Shown: one piece after another, positions 17,785-25,695 of the stretch | How positions within the stretch are numbered: position 1 is the stretch's first letter | Layout of the letters: each line of letters begins with the position of its first letter | Origin: Christiangramia salexigens | Lineage (GTDB): Bacteria; Bacteroidota; Bacteroidia; Flavobacteriales; Flavobacteriaceae | Assembly: GCF_001889005.1 (NCBI RefSeq) | Contig: NZ_CP018153.1 | Location: forward strand, 2,896,001-2,960,000 | Direction: 5' to 3' | DNA length: 64,000 bases | Notes under the pieces: generated by a model | What the model was told of the DNA's origin: nothing | Databases searched by the model: none | What the model saw: only the letters and a program-made list of their open reading frames with translations | Made by a program: the position numbers and the translations under genes

Positions 17785-17791
17785 TTACAGC

Positions 17792-18673
17792 CTAGTTGAT
17801 ATGTTTCTGTGCTTTATAAGAAGATCTTACCAGGGCACTGCTTTCTACATGACGAAAACCTAATTCTAATCCAATCGTTTCGTATTTTTTGAATTGATCT
17901 GGAGTGATGAATTGTTTTACAGGAAGGTGTTTTTTACTCGGCTGAAGGTATTGCCCAATGGTTACAACATCTACACCCGCTTCTCTCAGGTCTTTTAAAG
18001 TCTGAATAACCTCTTCCTCCTGTTCGCCAAGACCTAACATAATCCCGGATTTTGTTCTTTTAATCCCATTATCCTTAAGATATTTTAGAACAGCAAGACT
18101 TCTGTCATACTTTGCCTGTATTCTTACTTCTCTGGTAAGCCTTCTAACGGTTTCCATGTTATGGGAAACAACCTCAGGCATTACCTCAATGATACGGTCT
18201 ATATTTCGTTCGTTCCCCTGAAAATCTGGAATAAGAGTTTCCAAAGTGGTATCAGGATTCATACGGCGGATCGCCTTAACGGTTTCTGCCCAGATAATAG
18301 ATCCCATATCCTTAAGATCGTCACGATCCACGCTTGTTACAACCGCATGCTTGATCTTCATGATTCTTATAGATCTGGCAACCTTTTCGGGTTCATCCCA
18401 GTCTACAGTTTCTGGTCTTCCGGTCTTAACACCGCAAAAACCACAAGAACGAGTACACACGTTACCAAGGATCATGAAAGTAGCAGTACCTTCGCTCCAG
18501 CATTCACCCATATTTGGGCAACTTCCTGAAGTACAGATGGTATGTAGGTCGTATTTGTCAACCAGGCTTCTTAATTCTGTGTATTTTTTTCCGGTAGGAA
18601 GTTTTACACGAAGCCATTTTGGTTTGGACTTTCTTTCAGTTTTATTTTTTACTGGAGCAACGTCTGTATTCAT
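17792..18673 (-). CDS. lipA: Lipoyl synthase
   Basis: A 293-aa radical SAM enzyme. The auxiliary cluster cysteines sit in [20 protein letters not shown] near residue 45, and the radical SAM cluster is [16 protein letters not shown] near residue 75. [14 protein letters not shown] and the C-terminal [10 protein letters not shown] complete the family pattern. It inserts two sulfurs into octanoyl groups on 2-oxoacid dehydrogenases and the glycine cleavage H protein. First gene of a lipA-gap unit, with a perfect -7 box at 18691. Confidence 0.96.
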   Translation of the reverse strand: MNTDVAPVKNKTERKSKPKWLRVKLPTGKKYTELRSLVDKYDLHTICTSGSCPNMGECWSEGTATFMILGNVCTRSCGFCGVKTGRPETVDWDEPEKVARSIRIMKIKHAVVTSVDRDDLKDMGSIIWAETVKAIRRMNPDTTLETLIPDFQGNERNIDRIIEVMPEVVSHNMETVRRLTREVRIQAKYDRSLAVLKYLKDNGIKRTKSGIMLGLGEQEEEVIQTLKDLREAGVDVVTIGQYLQPSKKHLPVKQFITPDQFKKYETIGLELGFRHVESSALVRSSYKAQKHIN

Positions 18674-18690
18674 AGCAAATTTGTGTGGTT

Positions 18691-18698
18691 CAAAGATA
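18691..18698 (-). promoter_or_regulatory. Putative -7 box for lipA-gap
   Basis: The minus strand reads TATCTTTG, a perfect TAnnTTTG match, 17 nt before the lipA start. The -33 region is weak (TTTA). Confidence 0.5.
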
Positions 18699-18751
18699 AT
18701 AATAATAAGCTGAACTGCATAAATTAGACTACCGGGGATTCTTTTCCTTAC

Positions 18752-19321
18752 TTAAGAATTTCTAGATTCTATGACCTCTGCAAGCAACTTCTTAGCTCTC
18801 AGCAATTTAACCTTGATATTGTTCATGGGTTCATCAAGAATTTTTGCAATTTCTTTATAAGACTTTTCCTGAAAGAATCTAAGATTGATCACTTCCTGGT
18901 AATGAGGCTTTAATTCTTTGATATCTGCAAGTAGCTGTTCCAGATTTTGTTCTTTAATAAGCTTGTCTTCAATACTGGGAGTTTCATCGGCGATCTCATA
19001 CACCCGCTCTTCATTCTGCATGCTTGTTCGGGATCTAATGGAGGCATTTTTTTTTCGGATCTGATCTACATGGATATTTTTTGAAATCGCAATGAGCCAG
19101 GTGCTAAACGAATAATTTTCATCAAAGGTTTCGATCCTGTTAAAAGCTTTGGAAAAGGTTTGAATCGTAATATCTTCAGATTCATACTCGTTTCTGGTCT
19201 TTTTAAATTGAAAACCATAAACGTCATTCCAAAAACTGTCAAGTAAATAATTGAAAGCAGACTGACTGCCTTTTTTGGCTTCCCTTATTTTTTGTAAAAG
19301 TTGCTCGGGATTTATTTCCAA
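18752..19321 (-). CDS. Sigma-70 family RNA polymerase sigma factor
   Basis: A 189-aa ECF-size sigma factor. Region 2 has DITIQTFSKAFNRIETFDEN and FSTWLIAISKNIHVDQIRKK (about residues 46-83). Region 4 has YQEVINLRFFQEKSYKEIAK with a helix-turn-helix and NNIKVKLLRAKKLL (about 138-178). It overlaps the upstream glycosyltransferase gene by 10 nt and is the last gene of that operon. No anti-sigma factor is beside it. It may direct surface or stress genes, but the regulon is not visible here. Confidence 0.92.
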   Translation of the reverse strand: MEINPEQLLQKIREAKKGSQSAFNYLLDSFWNDVYGFQFKKTRNEYESEDITIQTFSKAFNRIETFDENYSFSTWLIAISKNIHVDQIRKKNASIRSRTSMQNEERVYEIADETPSIEDKLIKEQNLEQLLADIKELKPHYQEVINLRFFQEKSYKEIAKILDEPMNNIKVKLLRAKKLLAEVIESRNS

Positions 19322-20418
19322 TGCTTTGGTTTTGAAAAGAGGTTGGAGATAAAGATAACCAATTGCATAAATATTAAAAACACGTCCAGAAAAGGAAATA
19401 GCCAGACAACATCGGTTTCACCTAATTTCCTTGCTGATTTGAAATATACGATTCCTTCTATAATAAGTTTAAATGCCAAAGCTCCAAGAACTACTTCCGG
19501 ATAAACCTGTAGAAGAAGTAAAAGAGTGAATAAGATCCAGAACAGGATCCGAACCAGATAAAAACTGCTTAATAGAGCCTGGTGTATAGGTTTGTATTCA
19601 CCTGCTACCGAGATATGTCGTTTCTTCTGATGAAACCATTCTGAAAACTTCTTTTTTGGAATGCTTCGGGTAATCGAATCCTTGCTAAAACAGATGGCAG
19701 TATTAGAATTTGTAGCGGCTTCATTTACAAATAGGTCATCATCTCCAGATCTAAGATGTAAATGGCTAGCAAAGCCTTTAAGATCATAAAATAATTTAGA
19801 AGTATAGGATAGATTTCTGCCTACACCCATATAAGGTGATCCCAGACGCGCATATGAAAAATACTGAATAGCCGTGAGCAGGGTTTCGAATCTTATCAAT
19901 TTATTTAAGAGTGAACCCGTATTTTTAAAATAGCCTCCATAGCCCAATACGATCGAAATATTTGGCTGAAAATTGGAAGACATTTCCGTGATCCAGTTTT
20001 TAGATTGAGGAACACAGTCGGCATCTGTAAACAATAAATGTTGATTTTTTGCCTTTTTTATCCCCAGGGTAAGAGCATATTTTTTATTGGCCCAAAAGGC
20101 TTCATTATTTTGTACATCCACCATTTTTACCCGTGGGTCACTGTCTCTAAATTCTTCGATGACTTCACCTGTGTTATCGGCTGAGGCATCATTAATAACG
20201 ATGACTTCAAAATCGGGATAATCCTGATCAAGAATAGCTGGTAAAAAGTTTTTTAGATTTTCCGCTTCATTTTTAGCGCAAATAATGATAGAAACCGGAA
20301 ATTTTTGAGGAAAAGACTGCTTAGGTGCCGCAGTAGCAAATGAGAAAAAGGAGAAAAAATAGATGAGGTTAACTAAGGTGAATAACAGGAATAATCCTAA
20401 TAAAATAGTTCCCATCAA
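19312..20418 (-). CDS. Membrane-anchored family 2 glycosyltransferase
   Basis: A 368-aa GT2 enzyme. A membrane helix lies at residues 2-27. The GT-A domain has VSIIICAKNEAENLKNFLPA, VIVINDASADNTGEVIEEF and the acidic DADCVP motif near residue 133. LRSGDDDLFVNEAATNS and a basic FHQKKRHISVAGEY precede two or three C-terminal helices from about residue 287. It probably builds a lipid-linked or surface glycan. The donor sugar and acceptor cannot be told. It sits between a small CxxC membrane protein and a sigma factor, with a 5-nt gap and a 10-nt overlap. Confidence 0.9.
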   Translation of the reverse strand: MMGTILLGLFLLFTLVNLIYFFSFFSFATAAPKQSFPQKFPVSIIICAKNEAENLKNFLPAILDQDYPDFEVIVINDASADNTGEVIEEFRDSDPRVKMVDVQNNEAFWANKKYALTLGIKKAKNQHLLFTDADCVPQSKNWITEMSSNFQPNISIVLGYGGYFKNTGSLLNKLIRFETLLTAIQYFSYARLGSPYMGVGRNLSYTSKLFYDLKGFASHLHLRSGDDDLFVNEAATNSNTAICFSKDSITRSIPKKKFSEWFHQKKRHISVAGEYKPIHQALLSSFYLVRILFWILFTLLLLLQVYPEVVLGALAFKLIIEGIVYFKSARKLGETDVVWLFPFLDVFLIFMQLVIFISNLFSKPKHWK

Positions 20419-20423
20419 TTAGA

Positions 20424-20627
20424 TTAGGCCTTAGAAGTTTCGGAACAATTCTCTATTTCGTCGGGTAATTTACCGCAAAAGCTACAAGGCTCTCCAGATT
20501 TGTTTAAATATGGATTTTGACTCGCACATGTTCCGGCGAACTTACCATCTTTCTTGCCCCATATTTTGATCGCTATACCTGCAAATGCAAGCCCCAGCAA
20601 AATAATACTAATTATTAATACTTTCAT
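20424..20627 (-). CDS. Small membrane protein with CxxC motif
   Basis: A 67-aa protein with one N-terminal hydrophobic helix (about residues 3-22) and a short soluble tail. The tail has four cysteines at about 34, 48, 51 and 61, in TCASQNPYLNKSGEPCSFCG. The CxxC plus flanking cysteines suggest a metal-binding or redox site. Flavobacterial genomes carry similar membrane or secreted proteins of unknown role; I recall the type but no function. First gene of the operon with GT2 and sigma factor, 5 nt before GT2, with a -7 box at 20646. Confidence 0.85.
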   Translation of the reverse strand: MKVLIISIILLGLAFAGIAIKIWGKKDGKFAGTCASQNPYLNKSGEPCSFCGKLPDEIENCSETSKA

Positions 20628-20645
20628 TTTTCTGAAATTCTACTG

Positions 20646-20653
20646 CAAAAATA
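20646..20653 (-). promoter_or_regulatory. Putative -7 box for the CxxC/GT2/sigma operon
   Basis: The minus strand reads TATTTTTG, a perfect TAnnTTTG match 18 nt before the start codon. No clear -33 box. Confidence 0.4.
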
Positions 20654-20792
20654 ACAATAAAAACGACCATGTGAAAACCACGATCGTCATTAGTATAATA
20701 TTTACACTATTTAACTTAACTTTAGTTGTAAAAGCTGTTTTAAGTCTCTTTTGCTCAATACCTTGCATAGTTAATTAACAAAAACTGCAATT

Positions 20793-21413
20793 ATGAAAAT
20801 TAAAATGTTTATTACAATGTTTGCGCTATTCGCAATCGTACTTACTTCTTGTGAAGACAATAAGAAAAAGGAACAGGAAGAAAACGAAAGAATTGAGCAA
20901 ATGGAAGCCGAAAGAGAGGCTCAAATGCAGGCTGAAAAAGAGAAAATGGAGCGTGAAGCTAATAGTATAGCTGCTAAGGCAATGGAGACAGATACCTTGA
21001 GTACTTTGGTTTCTGCGCTTGAATCTGCAGATATGGCCGAAATGTTTATGGTAAAGGAAGGTCCGTTTACTGTATTTGCACCTAATAATGCTGCTTTTGA
21101 TAAGGTAGATGATGCAACTCTTGAAAGTCTAATGAAAAAAGAAAATCAAGATAAGTTAGGTGAGTTATTGAAGTATCACGTTGTACAAGGTGAGATTACT
21201 TCTGAAAAATTAGTTGGACTTATCAATGATAATGATGGTAAATATACTTTCTCTACCGTAGTTGGAGCAGATCTAACTGCCAGTCTTGATGGTGAAAAAG
21301 TAATCCTTACAGATGAGGCAGGAAATAAGGTGACTGTTGTACAGGCCGATGTTGACGCTTCAAACGGAGTAGTTCATATTATTGATGGAGTAGTTATGAG
21401 AAAAGCCTCATAA
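20793..21413 (+). CDS. Fasciclin (FAS1) domain lipoprotein
   Basis: A 206-aa protein with an SPII signal (lipobox VLTSC, Cys20). A highly charged Glu/Lys/Arg/Met stretch (residues 21-62) probably forms a helical stalk. One FAS1 domain (about 66-204) follows, with the family blocks TLVSALESADM, GPFTVFAPNNAAFDKV, LLKYHVVQGEI and NGVVHIIDGVVM. FAS1 domains act in adhesion or cell-surface contact. Likely anchored in the outer membrane. Monocistronic, terminator at 21437. Confidence 0.93.
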   Translation: MKIKMFITMFALFAIVLTSCEDNKKKEQEENERIEQMEAEREAQMQAEKEKMEREANSIAAKAMETDTLSTLVSALESADMAEMFMVKEGPFTVFAPNNAAFDKVDDATLESLMKKENQDKLGELLKYHVVQGEITSEKLVGLINDNDGKYTFSTVVGADLTASLDGEKVILTDEAGNKVTVVQADVDASNGVVHIIDGVVMRKAS

Positions 21414-21436
21414 TTCTTAAATAAATACATTTAATA

Positions 21437-21473
21437 AAAAAAGGGAATCAGTTTTGAATTGATTCCCTTTTTT
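21437..21473. terminator. Bidirectional terminator, fasciclin gene / murB
   Basis: A 14-bp stem AAAAAAGGGAATCA / TGATTCCCTTTTTT with a 9-nt loop, between convergent genes. Confidence 0.87.
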
Positions 21474-21476
21474 GAA

Positions 21477-22490
21477 TTAGATGATATTCACTTCAGGTTC
21501 TAAAGGGATCCCAAATTTTTCATGAACAGTAGCCTGAACTTTGTGGGCCAGATCAAGAATATCTTTTCCTGTTGCTTCTCCATAATTTACCAGAACCAAT
21601 GCTTGATTCTTATGGACTCCGGCGTCTCCCTCGCGATAGGCTTTTAAACCTGCCTTGTCTATTAGCCATCCAGCAGGGACTTTTAGCAGCTCTGTAGAGA
21701 CTTGATATGAGGGCATTTCAGGGTATTCAAGTTTAAGTTTTTCAAACTGATCCCGCCCTATCACAGGGTTTTTAAAGAAACTTCCGCTGTTTCCTAATTC
21801 TTTCGGGTCTGGCAGTTTAGATTGTCTTATTCTGATTACCGCATCAGAAATATCTTTAATACCGGGCTTCTCTATCTTTTGCTTTTCCAATTCCACATTA
21901 ATAGAGCCGTACTCCGTATGAAGTGAATGGTCCTTTTTAGTTAATTTGAAATTAACTGAAGTGATGATGTATCTTCCCTTCAGGGAATTCTTGAAAATGG
22001 AATTTCGATAACCAAATTCACAATCTTCAAGTTTAAACTCTTTTTCTTCAAGAGTTTGCACATTCATCGCCTTGCAGCTGCTAAAAACATCTTTAAGTTC
22101 CACCCCATAAGCGCCAATATTCTGAATGGGTGCCGTACCAACATTCCCTGGAATAAGCGAAAGGTTCTCAAGACCACCGTAATTATTATCCAGCGCCCAC
22201 AGTACAAATTCATGCCAGTTTTCACCAGCCTTGGCCTGTATAATTACCTCATCGTCGTTTTGAGAAATTATCTGTTTACCCTTAAGGCCAATATGGATAA
22301 CCGTTTTGCGAATGTCCTTGGTTAATAGCATGTTGCTTCCACCACCAAGCACAAATATTTCTGCTGCATAGGTCTTTCGCAAAATACTTCTCAGTTCTTC
22401 GGTATTCTTAACCGAAATAAAACGTTCTGCCTTAGCGTCTATGCCAAAGCTATTGTACTGTTTTAGAGAAAAATTTTGCTGGATCTGCAT
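21477..22490 (-). CDS. murB: UDP-N-acetylenolpyruvoylglucosamine reductase
   Basis: A 337-aa FAD enzyme of peptidoglycan synthesis that reduces enolpyruvyl-UDP-GlcNAc to UDP-MurNAc. Seen: NSFGIDAKAERFI at the N terminus, the FAD segment VLGGGSNMLLTKD near residue 46, IPGNVGTAPIQNIGAYGVEL near residue 113, catalytic-site GNSGSFFKNPVI near residue 238, and AGWLIDKAGLK. The start codon shares one base with the stop of the aminotransferase gene (TAATG), indicating translational coupling. Confidence 0.96.
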   Translation of the reverse strand: MQIQQNFSLKQYNSFGIDAKAERFISVKNTEELRSILRKTYAAEIFVLGGGSNMLLTKDIRKTVIHIGLKGKQIISQNDDEVIIQAKAGENWHEFVLWALDNNYGGLENLSLIPGNVGTAPIQNIGAYGVELKDVFSSCKAMNVQTLEEKEFKLEDCEFGYRNSIFKNSLKGRYIITSVNFKLTKKDHSLHTEYGSINVELEKQKIEKPGIKDISDAVIRIRQSKLPDPKELGNSGSFFKNPVIGRDQFEKLKLEYPEMPSYQVSTELLKVPAGWLIDKAGLKAYREGDAGVHKNQALVLVNYGEATGKDILDLAHKVQATVHEKFGIPLEPEVNII

Positions 22491-23686
22491 TAATTCTGAA
22501 GCTTATATTCTTTCAGGGCTTTTTCAAGAATTACGATAGCTCTTTCAAGATTTTCTTTTTTCAGGACATATGCAATCCTAACCTGATTTTTACCGGTGTT
22601 TGGTGTAGAATAGAAACCTGCTGCTGGAGCTACCATGATAGTTTCGTTGTTGTCATCGAAACTTTCAAGAAGCCATCTTGCAAAATCGTCGGCATCTTCT
22701 ACCGGTAGTTCTGCGATGCAATAAAATGCTCCTTTTGGTTTTGCAACTTTAACACCTTCAATCTTTTCAAGTCCTTCCACTAGCAAATTTCTGCGGTAAG
22801 AGTATTCTTCTATTACTTCATCGAAATATTCCTGTGGAGTGTCAAGAGCTGCTTCGCTGGCGATCTGTGCAAAAGTTGGCGGACTAAGTCTTGCCTGAGC
22901 GAATTTCATAGCCGTTGCCATTACTTCTTTATTTTTTGATGCAAGGCAACCAATTCTCGCACCGCACATGCTGTAACGCTTGGAAACTGAATCTACCATA
23001 ATGGCATTTTCGGCTATTTCTGGAAGGCTCATTATAGAATGGTGGGTAGCGCCATCATATGCAAATTCTCTGTATACTTCATCAGCAACAATAAACAGAT
23101 CATGCTTTAATGCAAGGTCGGCTAATTGTTTTACTTCTTCCTTGGTGTATAGATATCCGGTTGGGTTCCCCGGATTACATATAAGAATTGCTTTGGTCTT
23201 TTCAGATATTAGTTTTTCGAATTCTGAAATAGGAGGTAAGGCAAATCCATTATCTATACTTGCCTTAATAGGCTTGATGTTTACACCAGAAGCCGTTGCA
23301 AATCCATTATAGTTAGCATAAAAAGGTTCGGGGATGATTACCTCATCTCCTGGGTCGGTAATGCTTCCCATTGCAAATAGCAAGGCTTCAGAACCACCAG
23401 TGGTAATAATGATATCGTCCTTTTCAACAGGAATTGAAGAGTTTTGATAATATTTAGCCAGTTTTTCCCTGTAGCTTTCAAATCCAGCCGAGTGGCTATA
23501 AGATAGTACAGAAATATCGTGATTTTTAACCGCATTTAAAGCTCCTTCCGGAGTTTTAATGTCGGGCTGACCAATATTTAACTGATATATTTTTTTCCCC
23601 TTTTTCGTTGCAGCTTCAGCAAAAGGAACGAGTTTTCTTATCGGAGATTCAGGCATTTGCAGCCCTTTATTTGAAATCTTAGGCAT
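22490..23686 (-). CDS. PLP-dependent class I aminotransferase, aspartate aminotransferase type
   Basis: A 398-aa fold-type I aminotransferase. Seen: YQLNIGQPDIKTPEGAL, GGSEALLFAMG, ICNPGNPTGYLYTKEEV, VADEVYREFAYDG, the PLP lysine in DSVSKRYSMCGARIGC, and the substrate-binding Arg in QVRIAYVLKKE at the end. It transfers amino groups, probably aspartate with 2-oxoglutarate; exact specificity is uncertain. I chose the ATG at 23686 (MPKISNKG); an in-frame ATG at 23734 adds 16 residues overlapping the promoter. Coupled to murB. Confidence 0.92.
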   Translation of the reverse strand: MPKISNKGLQMPESPIRKLVPFAEAATKKGKKIYQLNIGQPDIKTPEGALNAVKNHDISVLSYSHSAGFESYREKLAKYYQNSSIPVEKDDIIITTGGSEALLFAMGSITDPGDEVIIPEPFYANYNGFATASGVNIKPIKASIDNGFALPPISEFEKLISEKTKAILICNPGNPTGYLYTKEEVKQLADLALKHDLFIVADEVYREFAYDGATHHSIMSLPEIAENAIMVDSVSKRYSMCGARIGCLASKNKEVMATAMKFAQARLSPPTFAQIASEAALDTPQEYFDEVIEEYSYRRNLLVEGLEKIEGVKVAKPKGAFYCIAELPVEDADDFARWLLESFDDNNETIMVAPAAGFYSTPNTGKNQVRIAYVLKKENLERAIVILEKALKEYKLQN

Positions 23687-23713
23687 AGCTTTTTGTTTGT
23701 GAGTGCAAAATTG

Positions 23714-23721
23714 CAAAATTA
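23714..23721 (-). promoter_or_regulatory. Putative -7 box for aminotransferase-murB
   Basis: The minus strand reads TAATTTTG, 27 nt before the chosen start codon. Its position inside the longer frame supports the downstream start. Confidence 0.4.
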
Positions 23722-23778
23722 TGACATTAATCAATAATTATAAGAGGGATTTATAGCCTAATTTTCGTAAATTAAGAT

Positions 23779-25125
23779 ATGTTGTGGTCTAAGTGGAGAA
23801 TAGTGTTCCTTTTGACTTTTATCAGCATTTTTAATTTTTCCGAAAGTTTTTCTCAAAATGTATTTGATATCGAAAATGAAAAGGGTGAGTACAGGCAAAA
23901 ATTTGAGCTGGTTAATGGTCTTGTAATCATTCCCGTTGAAGTGAATGGTAGGGAATTGTCATTTTTACTTGATACAGGCGTAGATTCTACAATTTTATTC
24001 AGTTTTGCTGAAGAAGATTCTATACAGCTAAAGAACCCAAGCGTGATCTACCTTAAAGGGCTTGGTGAAGGAGAGCCTCTTCGGGCTCTAAAGTCTACAC
24101 ATAACACAATAAAGATGGGAGATGTTATTGGTCGTAACCAGAGTATTTATATTCTGGAAGGGGGAGTGCTTAATATTTCGAACAGGTTAGGGGTCGCGAT
24201 AAATGGAATTATTGGATATGAGTTCTTTAAGGATTTTGTAGTAAAATTTAATTATGACCGGGAGGTCATGGATATATACCAAAATTGGCGATATGATTAT
24301 AAAAAATGTAAAAGGTGTGTTGAGCTTCCTTTAAGTTTTTATAAGAATAAACCTTATATAAGTGTAGAAATAGAGCTTGAAAATTCAGCCCCTCAAATGG
24401 TAAATATGCTCCTGGACAGCGGTTCGGGAGATGCGGTTTGGCTATTGGAAAATCCTGAGAAAAATATAAATATTCCAAATGAATCTTTTAATGATTTTCT
24501 TGGGTTTGGAATTAGCGGTAGTGTTTATGGACAACGTAGCCGAATAAATAAATTATCTGTTGGGAAATTTGATTTAAACCAAGTCACGGTTAGTTTTCCT
24601 GACAGTCTGTACACTCAGAATACTGAAACTGATGAATACAGGGATGGGAGTATCGGTTCCCAGGTCTTAGAAAGATTTCATTCAATTTTTGATTATAGTC
24701 GAAGGAAGTTGATCTTAAAACCGAATAGGAATTTTAGGAAAGCTTTTGAATATAATATGAGTGGAGTGGTCCTGGAGCATAGTGGTTATAATATTGTAAA
24801 ATCGGAAAATATCAATAGCATCCCATTCGAACTTGAATCTGATAACGGAGATGCGTTAACCCTATATCAAAGTAAAAGGCAGGTAGAATATGTGTTGGAG
24901 GCAAGTTATTCTGTAGCAGAAATCAGACCTGGTTCTCCTGCCGAGATCGCAGGATTAAAGGTAGGAGATGAAATTTTAAGATTAAATCGCAGGCCGGTTT
25001 ATAAATATAATCTGCAAAAGCTCGCTCAAATATTTTCCTCTAAGGAAGGTAAAAGGATAAAACTGGAAATAATGAGGGGCGAGATATTTATGGAAATCGA
25101 GTTTAAGCTAAAAAGGATCCTATAA
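23779..25125 (+). CDS. Secreted retropepsin-like aspartyl protease with PDZ domain
   Basis: A 448-aa protein with a signal peptide ending near residue 26 (ESFSQN). Two aspartyl-protease half-domains carry LSFLLDTGVDSTILF (about residue 68) and MLLDSGSGDAVWL (about residue 211). A C-terminal PDZ domain (about 365-445) has AEIRPGSPAEIAGLKVGDEI. This matches the flavobacterial aspartyl protease/PDZ family. Likely periplasmic or surface-exposed. The target is unknown, and proteolysis is inferred from the motifs. Monocistronic. Confidence 0.9.
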   Translation: MLWSKWRIVFLLTFISIFNFSESFSQNVFDIENEKGEYRQKFELVNGLVIIPVEVNGRELSFLLDTGVDSTILFSFAEEDSIQLKNPSVIYLKGLGEGEPLRALKSTHNTIKMGDVIGRNQSIYILEGGVLNISNRLGVAINGIIGYEFFKDFVVKFNYDREVMDIYQNWRYDYKKCKRCVELPLSFYKNKPYISVEIELENSAPQMVNMLLDSGSGDAVWLLENPEKNINIPNESFNDFLGFGISGSVYGQRSRINKLSVGKFDLNQVTVSFPDSLYTQNTETDEYRDGSIGSQVLERFHSIFDYSRRKLILKPNRNFRKAFEYNMSGVVLEHSGYNIVKSENINSIPFELESDNGDALTLYQSKRQVEYVLEASYSVAEIRPGSPAEIAGLKVGDEILRLNRRPVYKYNLQKLAQIFSSKEGKRIKLEIMRGEIFMEIEFKLKRIL

Positions 25126-25153
25126 AAAAAACCTTCCCGTTTGGGAAGGTTTT
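25124..25153. terminator. Bidirectional terminator, PDZ protease / DUF1573
   Basis: Stem AAAACCTTCCC / GGGAAGGTTTT with loop GTTT, between convergent genes. Confidence 0.85.
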
Positions 25154-25173
25154 CTACCTTTTAATATGCTATT

Positions 25174-25560
25174 CTAACTATCGGTATCCTCTAAAACTGT
25201 GCCTTTAATTTTTAAAGCTTTTACAGGTTCTTCAGCATTGGAGTACACAGTCACGGTCTTTCTGATTGGTCCAAGACGTTTGGTGTCATATTTAACCTCG
25301 ATCTCACCTGTTTTACCAGGCATAATTGGATTCTCAGGCTTTTTAGGAACGGTGCACCCGCATGTGGATCTAACATCCTCAATTACAAGTGGAGCGTCTC
25401 CGGTATTGGTGAACTGGAATACTCTCAATCCGTCACTACCTTTTTTTATCTCACCATAATCGATCGTTTCAGACTTAAATTCCATCTTTGCGACCTTCTG
25501 TGCCTGTGCAGTTGCCATACCGGCAACAACGAATATAGCAATGGCTATTATTTTTTTCAT
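25174..25560 (-). CDS. DUF1573 secreted protein
   Basis: A 128-aa protein with a signal peptide (MKKIIAIAIFVVAGMATAQA) and one DUF1573 beta-sandwich domain. The domain has the family blocks FKFTNTGDAPLVI-like FQFTNTGDAPLVIEDV, STCGCTVPKKPENPIMPGK and EVKYDTKRLGPIRKTVTVYS. The Cys-Gly-Cys is typical. Periplasmic or surface; function unknown. I use the ATG at 25560; an in-frame start at 25596 would read through the -7 box at 25566-25573, which sits only 5 nt before the ATG. Confidence 0.9.
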   Translation of the reverse strand: MKKIIAIAIFVVAGMATAQAQKVAKMEFKSETIDYGEIKKGSDGLRVFQFTNTGDAPLVIEDVRSTCGCTVPKKPENPIMPGKTGEIEVKYDTKRLGPIRKTVTVYSNAEEPVKALKIKGTVLEDTDS

Positions 25561-25565
25561 AATTT

Positions 25566-25573
25566 CAAATTTA
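25566..25573 (-). promoter_or_regulatory. Putative -7 box for DUF1573, 5 nt from the start codon
   Basis: The minus strand reads TAAATTTG. A transcript from it would be leaderless or nearly so. The -33 region is weak. Confidence 0.35.
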
Positions 25574-25660
25574 TAAGAGGATAAGTAAATATACACTGAA
25601 ATGCTTCAATTCTCAAAATTTTAATCATTTCAGTAGCTTTCATAATCCTTCATTAATAAT

Positions 25661-25668
25661 TACTTTTG
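25661..25668 (+). promoter_or_regulatory. Putative -7 box for valS
   Basis: TACTTTTG is a perfect TAnnTTTG match, 27 nt before the ATG. A TTTC lies 19 nt upstream of it as a near -33 box. No T-box or other leader is present. Confidence 0.5.
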
Positions 25669-25695
25669 CCATTATTTCAAAAATCAGACCAACAA

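Noticed and set aside
18246..18713. A 155-codon plus-strand frame
   Set aside because: Antisense to lipA, which carries all its cluster cysteines.
25597..25695. T-box or other riboswitch before valS
   Set aside because: Leader too short after the -7 box, with no terminator or specifier hairpin.
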